A DNA stretch of 64,000 bases from Archegozetes longisetosus (Eukaryota > Arthropoda > Arachnida > Sarcoptiformes > Trhypochthoniidae). Position 1 is the stretch's first letter; each line of letters begins with the position of its first letter. The stretch spans positions 4,978,001-5,042,000 of the forward strand of contig JAEMBT020000002.1 in NCBI GenBank assembly GCA_018873245.2. The letters are read 5' to 3'. Positions 47,621 through 60,001 of this stretch are shown one piece after another. The notes under the pieces were generated by a model. That model was not told the DNA's origin. It searched no databases and saw only the letters and a list, made by a program, of their open reading frames with translations. A program made the translations under genes and the position numbers.

Positions 47621-47703
47621 GTTAAGCCCTTTTTATAAAGGCATAAATAAACTTATAAGAAACTAAAACTTATTTTTGGCCTTTTTTAAAAAAAGGGCTT
47701 AAC
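47621..47703. repeat. Hairpin element, 83 bp
   Basis: GTTAAGCCCTTTTTA is inverted at the other end as TTTAAAAAAAGGGCTTAAC, with AAGGC/GGCC inner matches. A very short foldback or MITE relic. Confidence 0.6.
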
Positions 47704-49628
47704 TACGTGTAAGGTAGAGAAGTTTAGCAATATCCACTTTCATTTGTTTTATCTCTAATAAGTAATTTTACAGAAGTCGTGCTTAGTAAGAAGGTATTTC
47801 TGGAAATGAAATATTTACTAACAATGCAAACGATCTGACCGTAACCAAACACTACTTTTGTTGTTTATACCCCTTATCGATGATTATTAGTGACAAAAAG
47901 TTCTCTATCAGACTTCGTCATTGACATTATTATTCATAATCTTTATCAAATGACTAGAGCAAAATAGTTTTGGAATACTTTTCCATTTCGTTTTATAGCG
48001 AACGTCTTATATTTAATACAGTCTTTCGATTCACTTCGGTCTATTCTCTTGTTTTCTTATTTTGTTGAAAAGACTAACTGTTTCATTACTCGGATTTTCA
48101 GTTACAAATTTGGCAATTTTTTTCAAAATTAAGCCTGCAGTCCAAATGCATCTCTTTTTCCATTCAAAAAATAAGAATAAGAAATAAGGATTTCAATTTA
48201 TATAAACTTGTATAAAGATTGTAGTCATTAAAACAGTTATAAAGCTTAGTCATTGTTTTTCTGATGCGCCAAATTTGAATCTCACAAAACTTCTCTAACA
48301 TTACTTTAATTTGAAAACACATCACTTAAAGCCTCATAGATTGAAGAAAGTTGTGAACTTTTGTCATCACAAAAAATCAAATTTATCAAATGTGTGATAA
48401 ACACGTTGATTATTCATCAAGTCTTTTGACAATTTTGGGTTTTTTTATGACAAAAGTACAATTTCTAAAATTTTCAGTTAGGATCTTATCAAATTAAAAA
48501 TGAAGAGCATCGAAAGTTCAACGATTAAGCTTGAATCTACTTTAAGAGATGAACAAAAGCTTATATGAATTGAGAGCTCTTTTGTTCACTTAATTACAGA
48601 AGAGATACGTTTGGACTCGCAAGCATCAAATGTCATTTCGAATCGTTAATCAAATTACGTGAAGTAATGACACCAAAAATTTTGATCAACAAGCTGGTAT
48701 TTTGTGTTAACTTTTGATTTTCTATTTTGTCTTCAATTACATGTAATATCTACTCGTTTTCATTTATTCAATGTAAACATTAGCTCTGAATTCAAATGAA
48801 AAGTTCACTAAGTCAACGAATATTTCGTTCAAGTCATTACTGGATGTCTAAAATTAATCAGACGTAAGAGTATTGTTGAGTGCATTTTCTATTTTAAATG
48901 AGATCCAATTCAGTTATAAATATATGAATAAAATGAATGGCACCTTAATGATAGTTATTGAATGATTGAAGAGAGAAATCATAAAAGAATGATCAACTTT
49001 TCGGGTCAGTGCTATAAAGTGCTATCTGTAATGTTACTTCAATTACAAACAGCACTTACACCACTCTAGAGACTACGTGTCTGACAATAGGAACAATTCT
49101 AAATAGCTCATTTATTAGTAGCCTATAATTGAGATTTAACCAAATCGTCGCTCGACAACTTAACGAATTAGTTCAATAATAACTTACAGCCTGATAAGTG
49201 GAATGAGATTGAAATAGAAGTTTATTTGCATATCAATTTGTCTAAAGTTGACTTGAAAACTATTCTTTGAGGTAAAAATATATAAAACTGGACGCACATT
49301 TTCTTCAGTTCAAACTTTGTTCCAAAGAATAAACTTATTCCCCACAACACGGTAACCAGAATACTTATAACTATAAAACAAATGATTTTACTTATTTATC
49401 TTATTTTTGTCTTGCAGTCAATTTAACGGTCAAAAATGAATTAATTCCTATTGAAATTTTTATTACTCATCTCTAAAGTTGAGCCTATGGTTGATTGCAT
49501 TTTTATTTTGTAGTTAACTTGTTTTTCTAGGCTCTTAAAACATTTTGGTTTTGAAATTAACTTTAGACAAATTGGTATACATTCACATTCATTGTGATTG
49601 AGTGGTTGAGACGTTAGTCTAAAATTAG

Positions 49629-50286
49629 TCTGATGTCATATCAAACGTCAATGACAATATATTAATTGTTATTGTCAGAGCTATCTTCAATCAATTATAT
49701 CTATTTTTTATTCAATTATTTGAAGCAAACCTCAAAGCACTTGGTCTTAAAATTTGTTTCAAACTGTTTTATAAGAAAGAATGATATCACTATAAATTAA
49801 AAGCCAACTCATTTAGGTGCAATTTGTGCTCCCGTTTCAGAAAGTTTTTAGAAAGTTTGCTACCTGTCAGTAAAAGTACTTTTACGAAAGTGTTGTTTTG
49901 CTACACTAAGCAAACATAAAATTGAAAATTGAAGACTTTCTTCAAAGTAGTGTACGAACTTTTAAAAAGAAAATTTCAATTTTACGTTTTAGAATAGTAA
50001 AGGCAAGATTTTCGTAAAAGTACTTTTACTGACAGGTAGCAAACTTTCTGAAACGGGAGCACAAATTGCAATTAAATGAGTTAGCCTTTAATTTATGGTA
50101 ATAAGTCATTTTTACTTATAAAATAGTTTGAATCAAATTTTAAGGCAAAGTAATTTGAGGTTTGTTTTAAATAGTTTAACGAAAATAGATATAAATGATG
50201 TAAAAAAGACTTGAAAACAAGACTTGACAGCTCTAACAATAATAATTAATAAATGGACATTCAATGACATCTGACATGGCATCAGA
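49629..50286. mobile_element. Long foldback element, arms about 270 bp
   Basis: The left arm from TCTGATGTCATATCAAACG is mirrored by the right arm ending at the inverse of TCTGATGCCATGTCAGATG. Matching continues inward through GTTATTGTCAGAGCT, AGCAAACCTCAAA, CTTAAAATTTG and a nearly perfect 90-bp core (GTGCTCCCGTTTCAGAAAG, GCTACCTGTCAGTAAAAGTA). The left arm has a 10-bp tandem duplication (AGAAAGTTTT). There is no ORF. It lies about 385 bp upstream of the bHLH start codon. Confidence 0.8.
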
Positions 50287-50671
50287 AATGGACCGAAAAG
50301 AACACCTGTGAAAATACAATATTTGTATTACTAAATATCGCATATGTTTAATGTCATGATTAACGTGTGCTTAAGAACTGCCGTATTATTCTGTTCTATA
50401 CCTTTGGCGTAATAAAAATGTTTTGTAAAAACAACATCAAAATTTTCATCAGCTCGCAGAATGAGTCTAATATTGTCTAAAATTTACTTTTTCGATTTGT
50501 AAACTTTCTCAAAACTTTCTTAACATCCGCTTCTCTCATCTGTTCAATTTTAATGATATTTTACGAAAAAATAGACTCTAATTCAATTTATTCTATAATA
50601 AAAAAAGTAAAAAATTCAACTCTAGACTAAACTTTTACTCTTGTTAACCATTCAATCGGAAGATACTTCTC

Positions 50672-52365
50672 ATGGAGTCTAATGGCGAAAGTGATTGCAA
50701 TTATAGCAATAAACTGAACGAAACAAGCGAACATGTAAACGAAAATGGCACTCTTATCGAAGATAACAATGACTGCATCAGTGAAGAAGAAAGAGATGAA
50801 ACACTAGTTAAACCTATGATGGAAGAGTGTAATTTGATTACACTGACTAAAATGGAGGCACCAGATTGGGAGCAAGACTTGCAACAAGCGAGTCATGAAA
50901 TGAACGAAAACGCTCTTGTAAATGCAGATAATAGTTATCTGGAAATTGGCAAAAACAGGCACGATTTAGCTCCATGTGCATATTATTCGCCAACGATGGC
51001 ATTGGCATCATATGTGTCACAACAGATGAGCGGTCAAGTTATCGATGAGCAAATGGCACAACAGCAGGCATTACCATATTTAAGCAATACTAGCAATTAT
51101 GAGACAGATGTAAAGCCATCTTCTTCGGCAACAAGTGATTATAACTCATGGAAACACTTGGCTTATAATAATGGATATCAAACTTCTAAAGTTGGATTAA
51201 ATTCTGCTTATAACAGCTTTTATGCAAAATATTCAACAATTGGTCGGCAACAGAGATATTCTGATGCCAGATCTTTGAGAGGTCGCGGCGGACATTCATC
51301 CATGACTAAAGAAGAACAACGTAAGAGTGCATGCGATCGAGAGAGAACTCGCATGAGAGATATGAACAGAGCCTTCGATGCTCTCAGGGCTAAACTTCCA
51401 TGTCTTAAACCAAGAGGAAAAAGATTGTCCAAAATTGAATCTCTTCGGTAATGACTTTTTTTCTTTATACACTCAGATAATATCTAAAAGTATTCTTGTT
51501 TATTTGAGGTTCAAATATTTTGGTATAGATATAGAATTGTTTTTCATGATGATCATGAGACTAACAAAGTTTTGGAAAATGTCTAACTTTTGATTGAGTC
51601 ATAATTGAATGATTTAATCTCTATTCTGATTTAAATCAAAAAACGTTACTTTGAATCTTTAAAAATAATTTCTCTATTAATATACAATATACTAGTAAAG
51701 TCTTTATGCTGAAATTAATCTAATAGGTTAATACAAGTTTCAAAATTGAGAACTTTATCTACATATTCACGATTTCCGATAGTTTAACGTATAAATACAT
51801 CCGAATAGTTTTGAGATGAATACTTAATAGGTTTGCAGAGATTAATTGAGGAAGTTGCTTGCATAAGCATTTATATTTATATTTTATAATAAAAACCTAC
51901 ACAATTTTGATACCATTAACCTAAAATGAGTTTGACTCGAGATTCACATTTTCTCATATTATTAACTAACCAATCATCTAATAGTTTTATTAAATGACTT
52001 AATTGTACATTCTTCTCATATTTGTTCGCTCAATTGACAGAATGGCCATTCGATATATTGCTCATTTGCAATCGGTATTGGCCGCACCAGACAATGAAAC
52101 GAATCCATCAACTAATTCAATAATTTCTCCACCAATATATTACAGTCAAAATGATTCCTCATATACACGGTTCTGGAGACTCAATGTGAATAAAAGTCAA
52201 ATAGATTTGAAAAAATCGGAATAAACTAATTTATTTTCTAATTAGGAACCGGTGGACTATAGCTCATCACAACAGACGTATGGATGTGGCGATAATTATC
52301 ATTATGACAATAGCTGTTACTGGTGGACACCGACTCTAAACAGCTCCTACGGCTTCCAGCAGTGA
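50672..52365 (+). CDS. bHLH transcription factor, MESP/sage-like
   Basis: Three exons: 50672-51447, 52041-52185 and 52246-52365, with introns of 593 and 60 bp. Phases agree at both junctions (CG|GTAATG to CAG|A; AAT|GTGAAT to TTAG|GAA), giving 346 residues. The long N-terminal part is acidic and Asn/Tyr-rich, as in activation regions. Residues about 217-275 are the DNA-binding and dimerisation domain: basic region [13 protein letters not shown], helix 1 [11 protein letters not shown], loop CLKPRGKRL, helix 2 [20 protein letters not shown]. The '[13 protein letters not shown]' and 'KIESLRMAIRYI' pattern is closest, from memory, to the MESP family that includes Drosophila sage; other class A bHLH assignments are possible. 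The domain is split by intron 1 at the Arg before helix 2. The short third exon ends [16 protein letters not shown]. Confidence 0.85.
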
Positions 52366-52405
52366 AAACCCGTTTATTTGAAAGCGTTCATTTAAAAAGT
52401 TTTCC

Positions 52406-52411
52406 AATAAA
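52406..52411 (+). terminator. Poly(A) signal AATAAA of the bHLH gene
   Basis: CCAATAAAAATG 41 bp after the stop codon, implying a very short 3' UTR. Confidence 0.55.
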
Positions 52412-53150
52412 AATGAGTGATATCTAGTCCCAAAACATCTGCCAGAAACTTAGATCATTTTTACCATTACCTCAACCGAGTCATTTAAATGTGTTGCACC
52501 GTATGTTTCATACTTGACAAGTAAACTAAAAATATTTATGCCTTTCTCAGAAATCTATTTTCAAATGATAACTATATATAAAAACAATTGAGCTTATTAG
52601 GTGCGCTTTTATTACTGTTTTGTCCTTAGAGAAAGTTGTTTGCTCAAAAAGTGTTATTTAGCTATAAATACATAAACTTTATGACAAATGCAATAATAAT
52701 CGTAATCACTTTATCTCATTTTATGAAAATTAAAATTTTGCTGTCAATGTCATTATTTTAGCAGAAATAATATTTTTTATACTGAGGAACATCCCTCTAA
52801 AATAATTGTGATTCTAATTTTTTAAGAAACACAAAACTCTCGATTTCAGATAGCTATCTAAATTGAACAAATAGGCGTAGATTTAATGCTGTACCTGCAC
52901 TAATATTGCTGCAGATCGTGCTAACCCTATGCTGTAACAGTAGAACCATCAAAGGTCTATGTCAGTGAGATCCGCAACAGTTTAAGTCCAGGTCTAAGTG
53001 ACAGTAAGCGTTTACTAAAGAGTAAACTTTTAAAGAGAACAAAGAATGTGAGAAACAATTTATATTCTGACTTAACATCGATTTCTTGTTCGACTAATTG
53101 TTTTAATAGCTCTTACAGTGAATGCAGTAAATGATAGAGTATGAACAGAT
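52412..53150. other. Intergenic DNA between convergent bHLH and ABC genes
   Basis: AT-rich. No gene, repeat or RNA was seen. Confidence 0.4.
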
Positions 53151-53156
53151 TTTATT
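53151..53156 (-). terminator. Poly(A) signal overlapping the ABC stop codon
   Basis: GAA TAA AATC on the minus strand puts AATAAA across the final Glu codon and the stop of the transporter frame, so the 3' UTR would be minimal unless another signal is used. Confidence 0.35.
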
Positions 53157-54209
53157 CTGATTGAACACTATATAACTTATGATATACACCTTGATGTTCT
53201 AACAATTCTTTATGAACTCCTTCTTCTACAGAAACTCCCTTTTGCATAACAACAATTCGATTTGCATTTTGAATAGTTGTTAATCGATGTGCAATCACTA
53301 TACACGTACGTCCTTTAGATGCTTCGTCCAAAGCCTCTTGGACTAACTATTAATAACAAAAAATGAATCGCCAAATAGTTTATATACTTGTAAACTTTGA
53401 AAGATTACTTTTTTCGAATTTGAGTCCAGAGCAGAAGTGGCCTCATCTAAAAGTAAAATTCTTGAATTTCTAATCAAAGCTGAAACAATAGCTATTCTTT
53501 GTTTTTGACCACCAGATAATTGAGTTCCTTTGTTACCAACTTTGGTATCATATCCTTGAGGTAACTCATTAATGAATTGATGTATGTTTGCTTTCTGTGC
53601 GGCGTCTACTATTTCATCCATATCGACAACCCTAGAGTTATCTCCATAAGCGATATCATCACGAATGCTATAACTGAATAAGATCGGTTCTTGAGATACT
53701 AAAGCCATTTGAGATCTAAGCCACTGGGTGCTTAATGAATTTATATTTTTTCCATCTAGAGTCTTAATCAAGTGGTTTGTATAAGTTGAAACAATGGTCG
53801 ACAAACTTTAACCTTAAATATATAAAACATTTTATTTACAATTCTTCCTTGGCAGCAGTCATAAAACCTTTCAATCAATTGAACAGATGTTGATTTTCCG
53901 CATCCACTCGAGCCAACCAAAGCTACCATTTCCCCTTTTGCCGCTTTGAATGAAAGCCCGTTTAACACTTTAGCCTCAGGTCTGTTTGGATAAGTGAAGT
54001 GAACGCCACGGAATGCTATGTTTCCGTCACATTTTTTTGGAGTCTCGTTCAAAGCACTCGTTTTAATCAGTGGCTTTCTATCGATTAAATTGAAGATATT
54101 TGCCGCCGATATCTTAGCTTTTTTATAATCAGAGGTGAAGACAGTACTCTGTCCAACCACCATTACCCCGTAAATCATTGCCTCGGTTATTCTGAATCAA
54201 TTTTAAGCA

Positions 54210-54420
54210 AAACCTGGAGCCTGTACCGTAAAAAATTCTAAAAATATCTTTGAGATAGCATTTACTTTGTGCATTAATTGATCGCTTGTTGTTAAACATT
54301 AATAAAAGGTTTGATAACAAATTAACAGATACTCAAATGTGAGGGTTTGCCTCAACATATCTGAGTATTTCATTTCAGACTTTTAGCCCCTCAGACCAAA
54401 AATCCTGGCTACAGCGCTGA
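54210..54420. mobile_element. Truncated MITE family 2 copy inside the ABC gene
   Basis: It is collinear with 37379-37577 (AGCCTGTACC, TTGTTAAACATTAATAAAAG, TTTCAGACTTTTAGCCCCTC). Its right end, the inverse of CAGCGCTGTAGCCAGG, abuts the exon fragment that ends in an in-frame TGA at 54423-54421. The left terminal repeat is missing. Confidence 0.65.
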
Positions 54421-54594
54421 TCAAAAAATTAAATAGTGAGCGTTTGCAGCATCTGAAGATAGTCCGGCGCAAAGAGATCCAGTACTATTTTCACTTCTGT
54501 CAAACCAACCGATTTCTTGTCTCAATATTGAAGCGAATGCCATCTTTCTTAACCTTAACATTAACCTTTCGCTAGCGATACCAAACATCAAGAT

Positions 54595-55125
54595 CTTATT
54601 TGAATAGAATTTTAATTCTGGTTAAGACTAGAAGTTTTTTAATACAGTATACTCTTGACTTTGCAGTGCGCTTAATGGCAATTATGGATTTTAGCAACTG
54701 TTGTATACTGACTAACACTAGGAGTCCTTTAATAGTAGGAAATTTGGATTATGGCAAACTCTACTCTAGCACTCTCGATTTTGGCAAAATTTTTCAGTCT
54801 TAATAGCTTTCTCTTTAACCCAATTTTGGCTATCATATTAGAATCTTTTACGATCTGTAAAAGTGCAATGAAATCATTTTTTCGATATCTAAATCATTGT
54901 TTATGTGAATAAGCTTCGCTTACATCTCCCATTTATGCAAGTGTCTAAATGTAACGTTTTACGATAGCATTGAAAACAAAATACCAAATCATGCAGTCAA
55001 TTGAAAAACAGGATCAGATGAAGATGTCTTTTTGCCTTAATCGCATTTTACAAAATTCGTTTTTGACAACTGATTTTAGAAGCTGCAGCGAGTTGCCCAA
55101 ATCAGGAGTATACCGTATCATTTAC
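54595..55125 (-). other. Large intron of the ABC gene
   Basis: Donor CAA|GTAAAT and acceptor AATAAG|ATC preserve phase 0 (SSMTQ to ILMFGIASERL). At 531 bp it is much larger than its 41-77 bp neighbours. It contains ACAGTATACTCTTGACTTTG and CTCTCGATTTTGGCAAAAT words that look like worn CAGTA-type MITE pieces. Confidence 0.5.
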
Positions 55126-56492
55126 TTGTGTCATAGAAGAGAGACCAACGCCAACAGCTAATGCAATCAAATAAAGAGCGTATTTAATCGATTCTTCATA
55201 AATGATGTCGTCCTCATTATTTTCTGCAAACACTTCAACTAAAGACCCGAAAATAAAGGCGTACGCAGGTGTGACCAAACCATAAAGGATTGAGCACAAC
55301 AATCCGATCAACACATAAGTCTTATCAATTGCTAGCATACGCAAGAGTCTCATCTGTGAAAACTGTTTCAGAACAGCTTCGGGTTTGTTACTGTCGCTAA
55401 ACTCTTTGGCCAGCCATGAGTTTGGATCGCTATCAATAGTGTTGGTGCGCTCCGAAGGTGTTAGTTTTTGTTTCTCAATTGAATACTGATCGTCAATTTT
55501 AGATTGAGTTTGTTGCGCAATAACTAAGTTATAATACGAGCCTTTTTGGTCATCAGCTCGGTATGAGATCCACTTTCCTTCACTTCTCCATTTTCAATGA
55601 AAATAATTCGATCGGAACTAACAATAGTTGATAATCGATGAGCAACTATGATAGTAGTTCTTCCTTTACTGGCTCTGTCCAGAGCAGTCTGAACCAATTG
55701 TTCGCTTTGAAGATCTAATGCTGAAGTGGCCTCATCTAAAAGCAGAATTTTTGGTTTTGATATCAATGCTCTGGCAATAGCTATGCGCTGTTTTAATCCT
55801 CCAGACAGTTGTGTGCCGCGATCTCCGACATATGTTTCGTACTTTTGCGGCAATTTCTCAATAAACTCTTGTGCGTTCGCTTCAATAGCAGCAAATTCAA
55901 TATCTTTATGATTGATTGACCGACGTTTTGAACCTAGGCTTATATTTTCTGCTATCGTCGTATCAAAAAGAACTGGTTCTTGTCCAACAACACCGATCTG
56001 TTGTCTAATCCATCCAAGGTTTAAATCTTTGATATTTCTACCATCAATCAGAACACTTCCGATTTGTGGATCATAAAAGCGTTGAATAAGTTGTATTATT
56101 GTGCTCTTTCCTGGCGTTGCAAAACTATTAATTAATAAACTTATTCAGATTAGAAAATTCAAAATTACCGCAACCCGAAGGTCCGACTAACGCCACTGTT
56201 TCACCAGATTTTATCTTTAAATTGAAATTTTTCAAGACTTTCACTTCCGGTCTCAACGGATAACTGAAATAAATGTCTCGGAATTCAATGTTTGCCTCTG
56301 AATTCTGGATTTTTTCTCCACTTTTAGAAGTGCTATCTATAAGTGGTTTACGTTCAATAATATCATAAAATGTGGCTGCAGTCCCTCTCGCTGTTTGAAT
56401 AGCATCAAAATGAGGCGCTGCGTATCAGAGATTCCATCCACAGGCGATCACATCCCAGAAAACAATAGCAATAGTTCCGATTGTATATAAAT

Positions 56493-56497
<5 letters not shown>

Positions 56498-56523
<26 letters not shown>
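56498..56523 (+). repeat. (CT)13 microsatellite in ABC coding exon
   Basis: On the sense strand this is a GA run coding alternating Arg-Glu after KLIIGS. The downstream transporter frame (DDNLYTIGTIAIVFW) is out of phase with the upstream frame, so the run length changes the reading frame. Confidence 0.85.
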
Positions 56524-57685
56524 GAACCTATAATAAGTTTGACTCCATACCAGATTCCAAGAGCGAACACACAGTAAAGACATGACCACATAATACCAGT
56601 CCCTAAACCTGTCAAGAAGTTTCTTCTGATTCCATTTTTCATCGATGCATATAAGTTTTTCTCATATCTTTCGATTTCTTTAGCTTCGCCACCAAAGGAC
56701 ATAACAGTTCTTATTCCAGAGATGACTTCCTCGGCCACATTGCCGGCGTCTGCATATGATTCCATTTCTTTGTTAGCAAAGGTCATCATGTTTAAGAAAT
56801 GTGGTTAAAAGTTTTTATTCAGACTAATTTATTGAGAGTATATTTTTCCAATCTTTTTTGTCAAATGCTTTCAACAAAATAATAAACCTTTGTCATAATT
56901 CCTGTAGAGACAGCTAATAAAGGTGTGAGCACTAGAACTAAAAGAGTTAATTTCCAACCGTAGATAAAAGCAATGGTTGTATATATTAATGAGCTTGAGA
57001 TGTGATATATGGCAAAACCAACTTTTCGCCAATTCCGTCTTCAAGACGTTTGAGATCACTAAATATATAATATAGTCAAACATATTCAAAACGAATTGTG
57101 ATTAGTTGAAATTTTAAACTAATGCTGTAACTCTGGATGCGAAATCTCCTGTTGATCTGGCGTCAAACCAGGCTATTTCTTGCTTGAGCACTGAATCCAA
57201 ATATTTGACCCTAATTGTGTAGGCTTGATTGGTAGCTGCCCTTGAAAAGCATGCAATTATTAGAAAATGATTGGCAAGACATATAACACCAGATATGAAC
57301 AATAGTCCACTTAAAAAGTAAGTTTGATTCATCAACTCATCCAGTGTTACTTTAGTTCTATTAAAGTTTTTGTTGTTTTCAAACTCTACGAATACATCGA
57401 CGATATCACCGAATAAAATGGTCATAACTGGCCACGACAATCCACCAATCATAGCACCAATTGTTCCAACTATGATAAGAATTTTATCCCATTTTGAAGC
57501 ATATTTCAACAACAATGATATCTCATGTTTTTCAAAACAATATCAAATTTTAAAAAGTTTTATAACTTACCAATTGAAATAATGAAATAGTTTGACCACT
57601 TGTGCCTTTGGTGCTTGAATAAAATTCCTATATTTTTACATCAGCCGAAAAGAATATTTATGACTTACTTTGAATCAGATGTCAT

Positions 57686-58219
57686 TTTGAACTTTAAATA
57701 ACATGAATGAGTTTTGATTGTTCTAAGAGTTAGAATCTTTAGTTACTAAAGTAAACATATTTTTAACGCTCAGATCTCAAAGTTTTTACAATAGTTATGT
57801 TTTATTGAATAAACTTATTTAGTGAGCTTAATTAGACTTGATTTAACAAATTATTAAACATATATAATATTTAATTCAGATTAGATAAAACATAATTACT
57901 TTTTCTCCAATCAAAACCTATTAGAGCTACCAATTCTGTTGTTAAACTCATAAAATAAATAAGAAATATAAAGTTGGACAAAAATGCATCACTTCAGCTA
58001 TAAGAAAAGCTGCATATGGCATTCCATCAAATGTGATGTCTATATAAAACTGAAAGGTATTAATACAGTTTAATCTTGAAGGCAAGATTATAGGCTTTAA
58101 TTTACTGAACAATAGATTTCTATCAACCGAAGCAACCTAATCAAGTCTATTAGTTATGATTTCAATAATACCTTTCTCCAGCCTGTCAGAGTAGCAGATC
58201 TTGACTTGTAAAGTGATGG

Positions 58220-58267
<48 letters not shown>

Positions 58268-59171
58268 CAAATAAAGATTTTATTATAATATATGTATGTA
58301 GATACTCTATTTCTTATATTAGGTAATTAGGCATATAGATGGTTCTAATACCAATAGAAAGGAACTATATGATGTGTAATTGATGCGATCACAGCTTTTT
58401 GATTAATTCCTAAGTTATTCAACTTTATTTATCAAACTATTGAGATCATCAAATCTAGTGAAGAGCACAAGCTAGCTGCGAGCTGCGCTTGAAGCTTAGC
58501 TTATTCCAAGTTCTAAACAAGGCAAAGATGGTATTAACTGTAGAATAGAAATTAGTATTGATCTTCTTCTCACATGTTAGCAAAATAGGTATCAAATCAC
58601 ATTTTCCATCAAATTCAATGATGAGATGCATTCATCAATTATGAATAATTGTTTTGAAAAAGAATTTCATTCCAAATTGAAATTTCATGCAATAACTGTT
58701 TATTTAAACAGAGAATTAGTAGTGTGTTAGCTCTTATAAGTAATGCTATTTACATACATTGCTTAAATCTGATAATATTTGAAAATAAGATTATCTCAAA
58801 TAATTTTTGAAAATTATTCAAAAGTAAGAGATAATTGTTGTTTGAAACTGTTGTCAAAAGATAGTGTTGTCATAAGAACTGTTGTCATAAGAAAGTGAAA
58901 TACAATGAGAAGATTCACAATTATTGATAAATTATACTAAACGTGATGTCCCAGTGTTCCCAGAAACTCAAAAGTGGAGTAGGAACTATTTCTTTACTAC
59001 ATTAAATGATAAAACACTAAACTCTAAAAAAGGATAGAAAATGAGATACTTTTAGCATTAAAGTTTCAAGTAGTACGCTTCTTTGAAATGTTAATTATAA
59101 TTTAACTTTTGAAGTCTTTTATATGTTTGTTAACATTTTGCTGCATTGTATTCATATTTCCCTCACTTAAT
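57686..59171. other. Intergenic DNA upstream of the ABC gene
   Basis: It contains the AC microsatellite at 58223-58264. No gene or RNA is supported. Confidence 0.4.
58223..58264. repeat. (AC)21 microsatellite
   Basis: Forty-two uninterrupted bases of AC dinucleotide. Confidence 0.97.
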
Positions 59172-59498
59172 AAAAAAGAAAGCCCAAACCCACCCTACAA
59201 TGAGCCCGAGCGCCACCTATATTTTTAGATACTTCTACCCTTGTACTACTCACGCCTAAAATATCTGACACTAGTCCAAACGCCTAAGCGAGATAATAGG
59301 ACAAAATGTGTAAAATTGCAATTATTTCAATATTTTTTACATTAGAATTGTTTATTTTATAGAAGTATAGTAATACCAAGTATCACACATAGGTATAGAA
59401 TTTAAAAAATTAAAAACAAAAAGGATAAATAATATAAATAAAATAAAGAAATAAAATAAAGATAAAATAATTATAATGTACCACCCTCCCACCCTACT

Positions 59499-59690
59499 CG
59501 CTGTCAGTGCTATCAGAAGCAAAATCGACATAAAACTCGTCAAGCCAGTTTGCCGGTCTTGCTATCTCGGACTCGGCAGGTGCGAGCTATGGTACCACAG
59601 AACTACCATTACGTGTGCACAGACCCGATAGTCCTGAGGCCTGTTTGCACTGACAGCAATATTCAATAATTGAATCAACTCCCGTTTTGC
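59499..59690 (-). pseudogene. Decayed ORF inside the transposon, unidentified
   Basis: A minus-strand reading gives KTGVDSIIEYCCQCKQASGL, an in-frame TAG after SSVVP, then LAPAESEIARPANWLDEFYV and an acidic end at a TAG. The Cys pattern and acidic tail look protein-derived. The family is not recognised. Confidence 0.35.
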
Positions 59691-60001
59691 AAACACCAAC
59701 TAATATGTATAATACTTACAAGTATACCTTTTCACATGTACTCTCGGGATCAATTCGAGTGATGTATTGTTTGAAAGATCTTTTAAAATCATTTTTAAAA
59801 ATATGTCTCCCGTGCCACTTTTAAGTTTTAAAATAAATATTGCGCTTTTAAATAATATACAAATCCCTCTTAATAAAGAAAGGAAGTGCTATTTGATAAA
59901 TAAACTTAAAAATCTATAAATCAGTGATATAAAAATATTTATTGAATGAAATAAAGTGACAGATTACATATAAAAGTATTATATATTATTTAAATACAAA
60001 A

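Larger units (their letters stand above)
46090..50671. other. Intergenic DNA with a broken ORF and two foldback elements
   Basis: It contains the broken ORF at 46978-47540, a hairpin element (47621-47703) and a long foldback (49629-50286). A 90-residue plus ORF at 46568-46840 has no recognisable domain. No other gene or RNA is supported. Confidence 0.4.
53152..57685 (-). pseudogene. ABCB (P-glycoprotein/MDR-type) full transporter, interrupted
   Basis: An ATP-driven plasma-membrane exporter. Recognisable parts: start MTSDS (57685), SLFQL (57613-57571), TMD1 from 57521 (KYASKWDKILIIVGTIGAM; GDFASRVTA), DLKRLEDGIGEK (from 57058), FGGEAKEIERYEKNL, NBD1 with Walker A split by a 59-bp intron (56169-56111), signature [17 protein letters not shown]; linker; start of TMD2 (to 55126) and LRQEIGWFDRSENSTG (54594-54421); then NBD2 in three exons (54191-53840, 53762-53388, 53346-53152) with [17 protein letters not shown] and IVIAHRL, all phases correct. 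Breaks: one base lost in EKL-GFA near 57020, a GA-run slip near 56500, TGA at 56427-56425, one base lost near 55541, no good junction at 57120 or 56888, and most TMD2 helices absent between 54421 and 54191. NBD2 looks intact. Confidence 0.8.
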
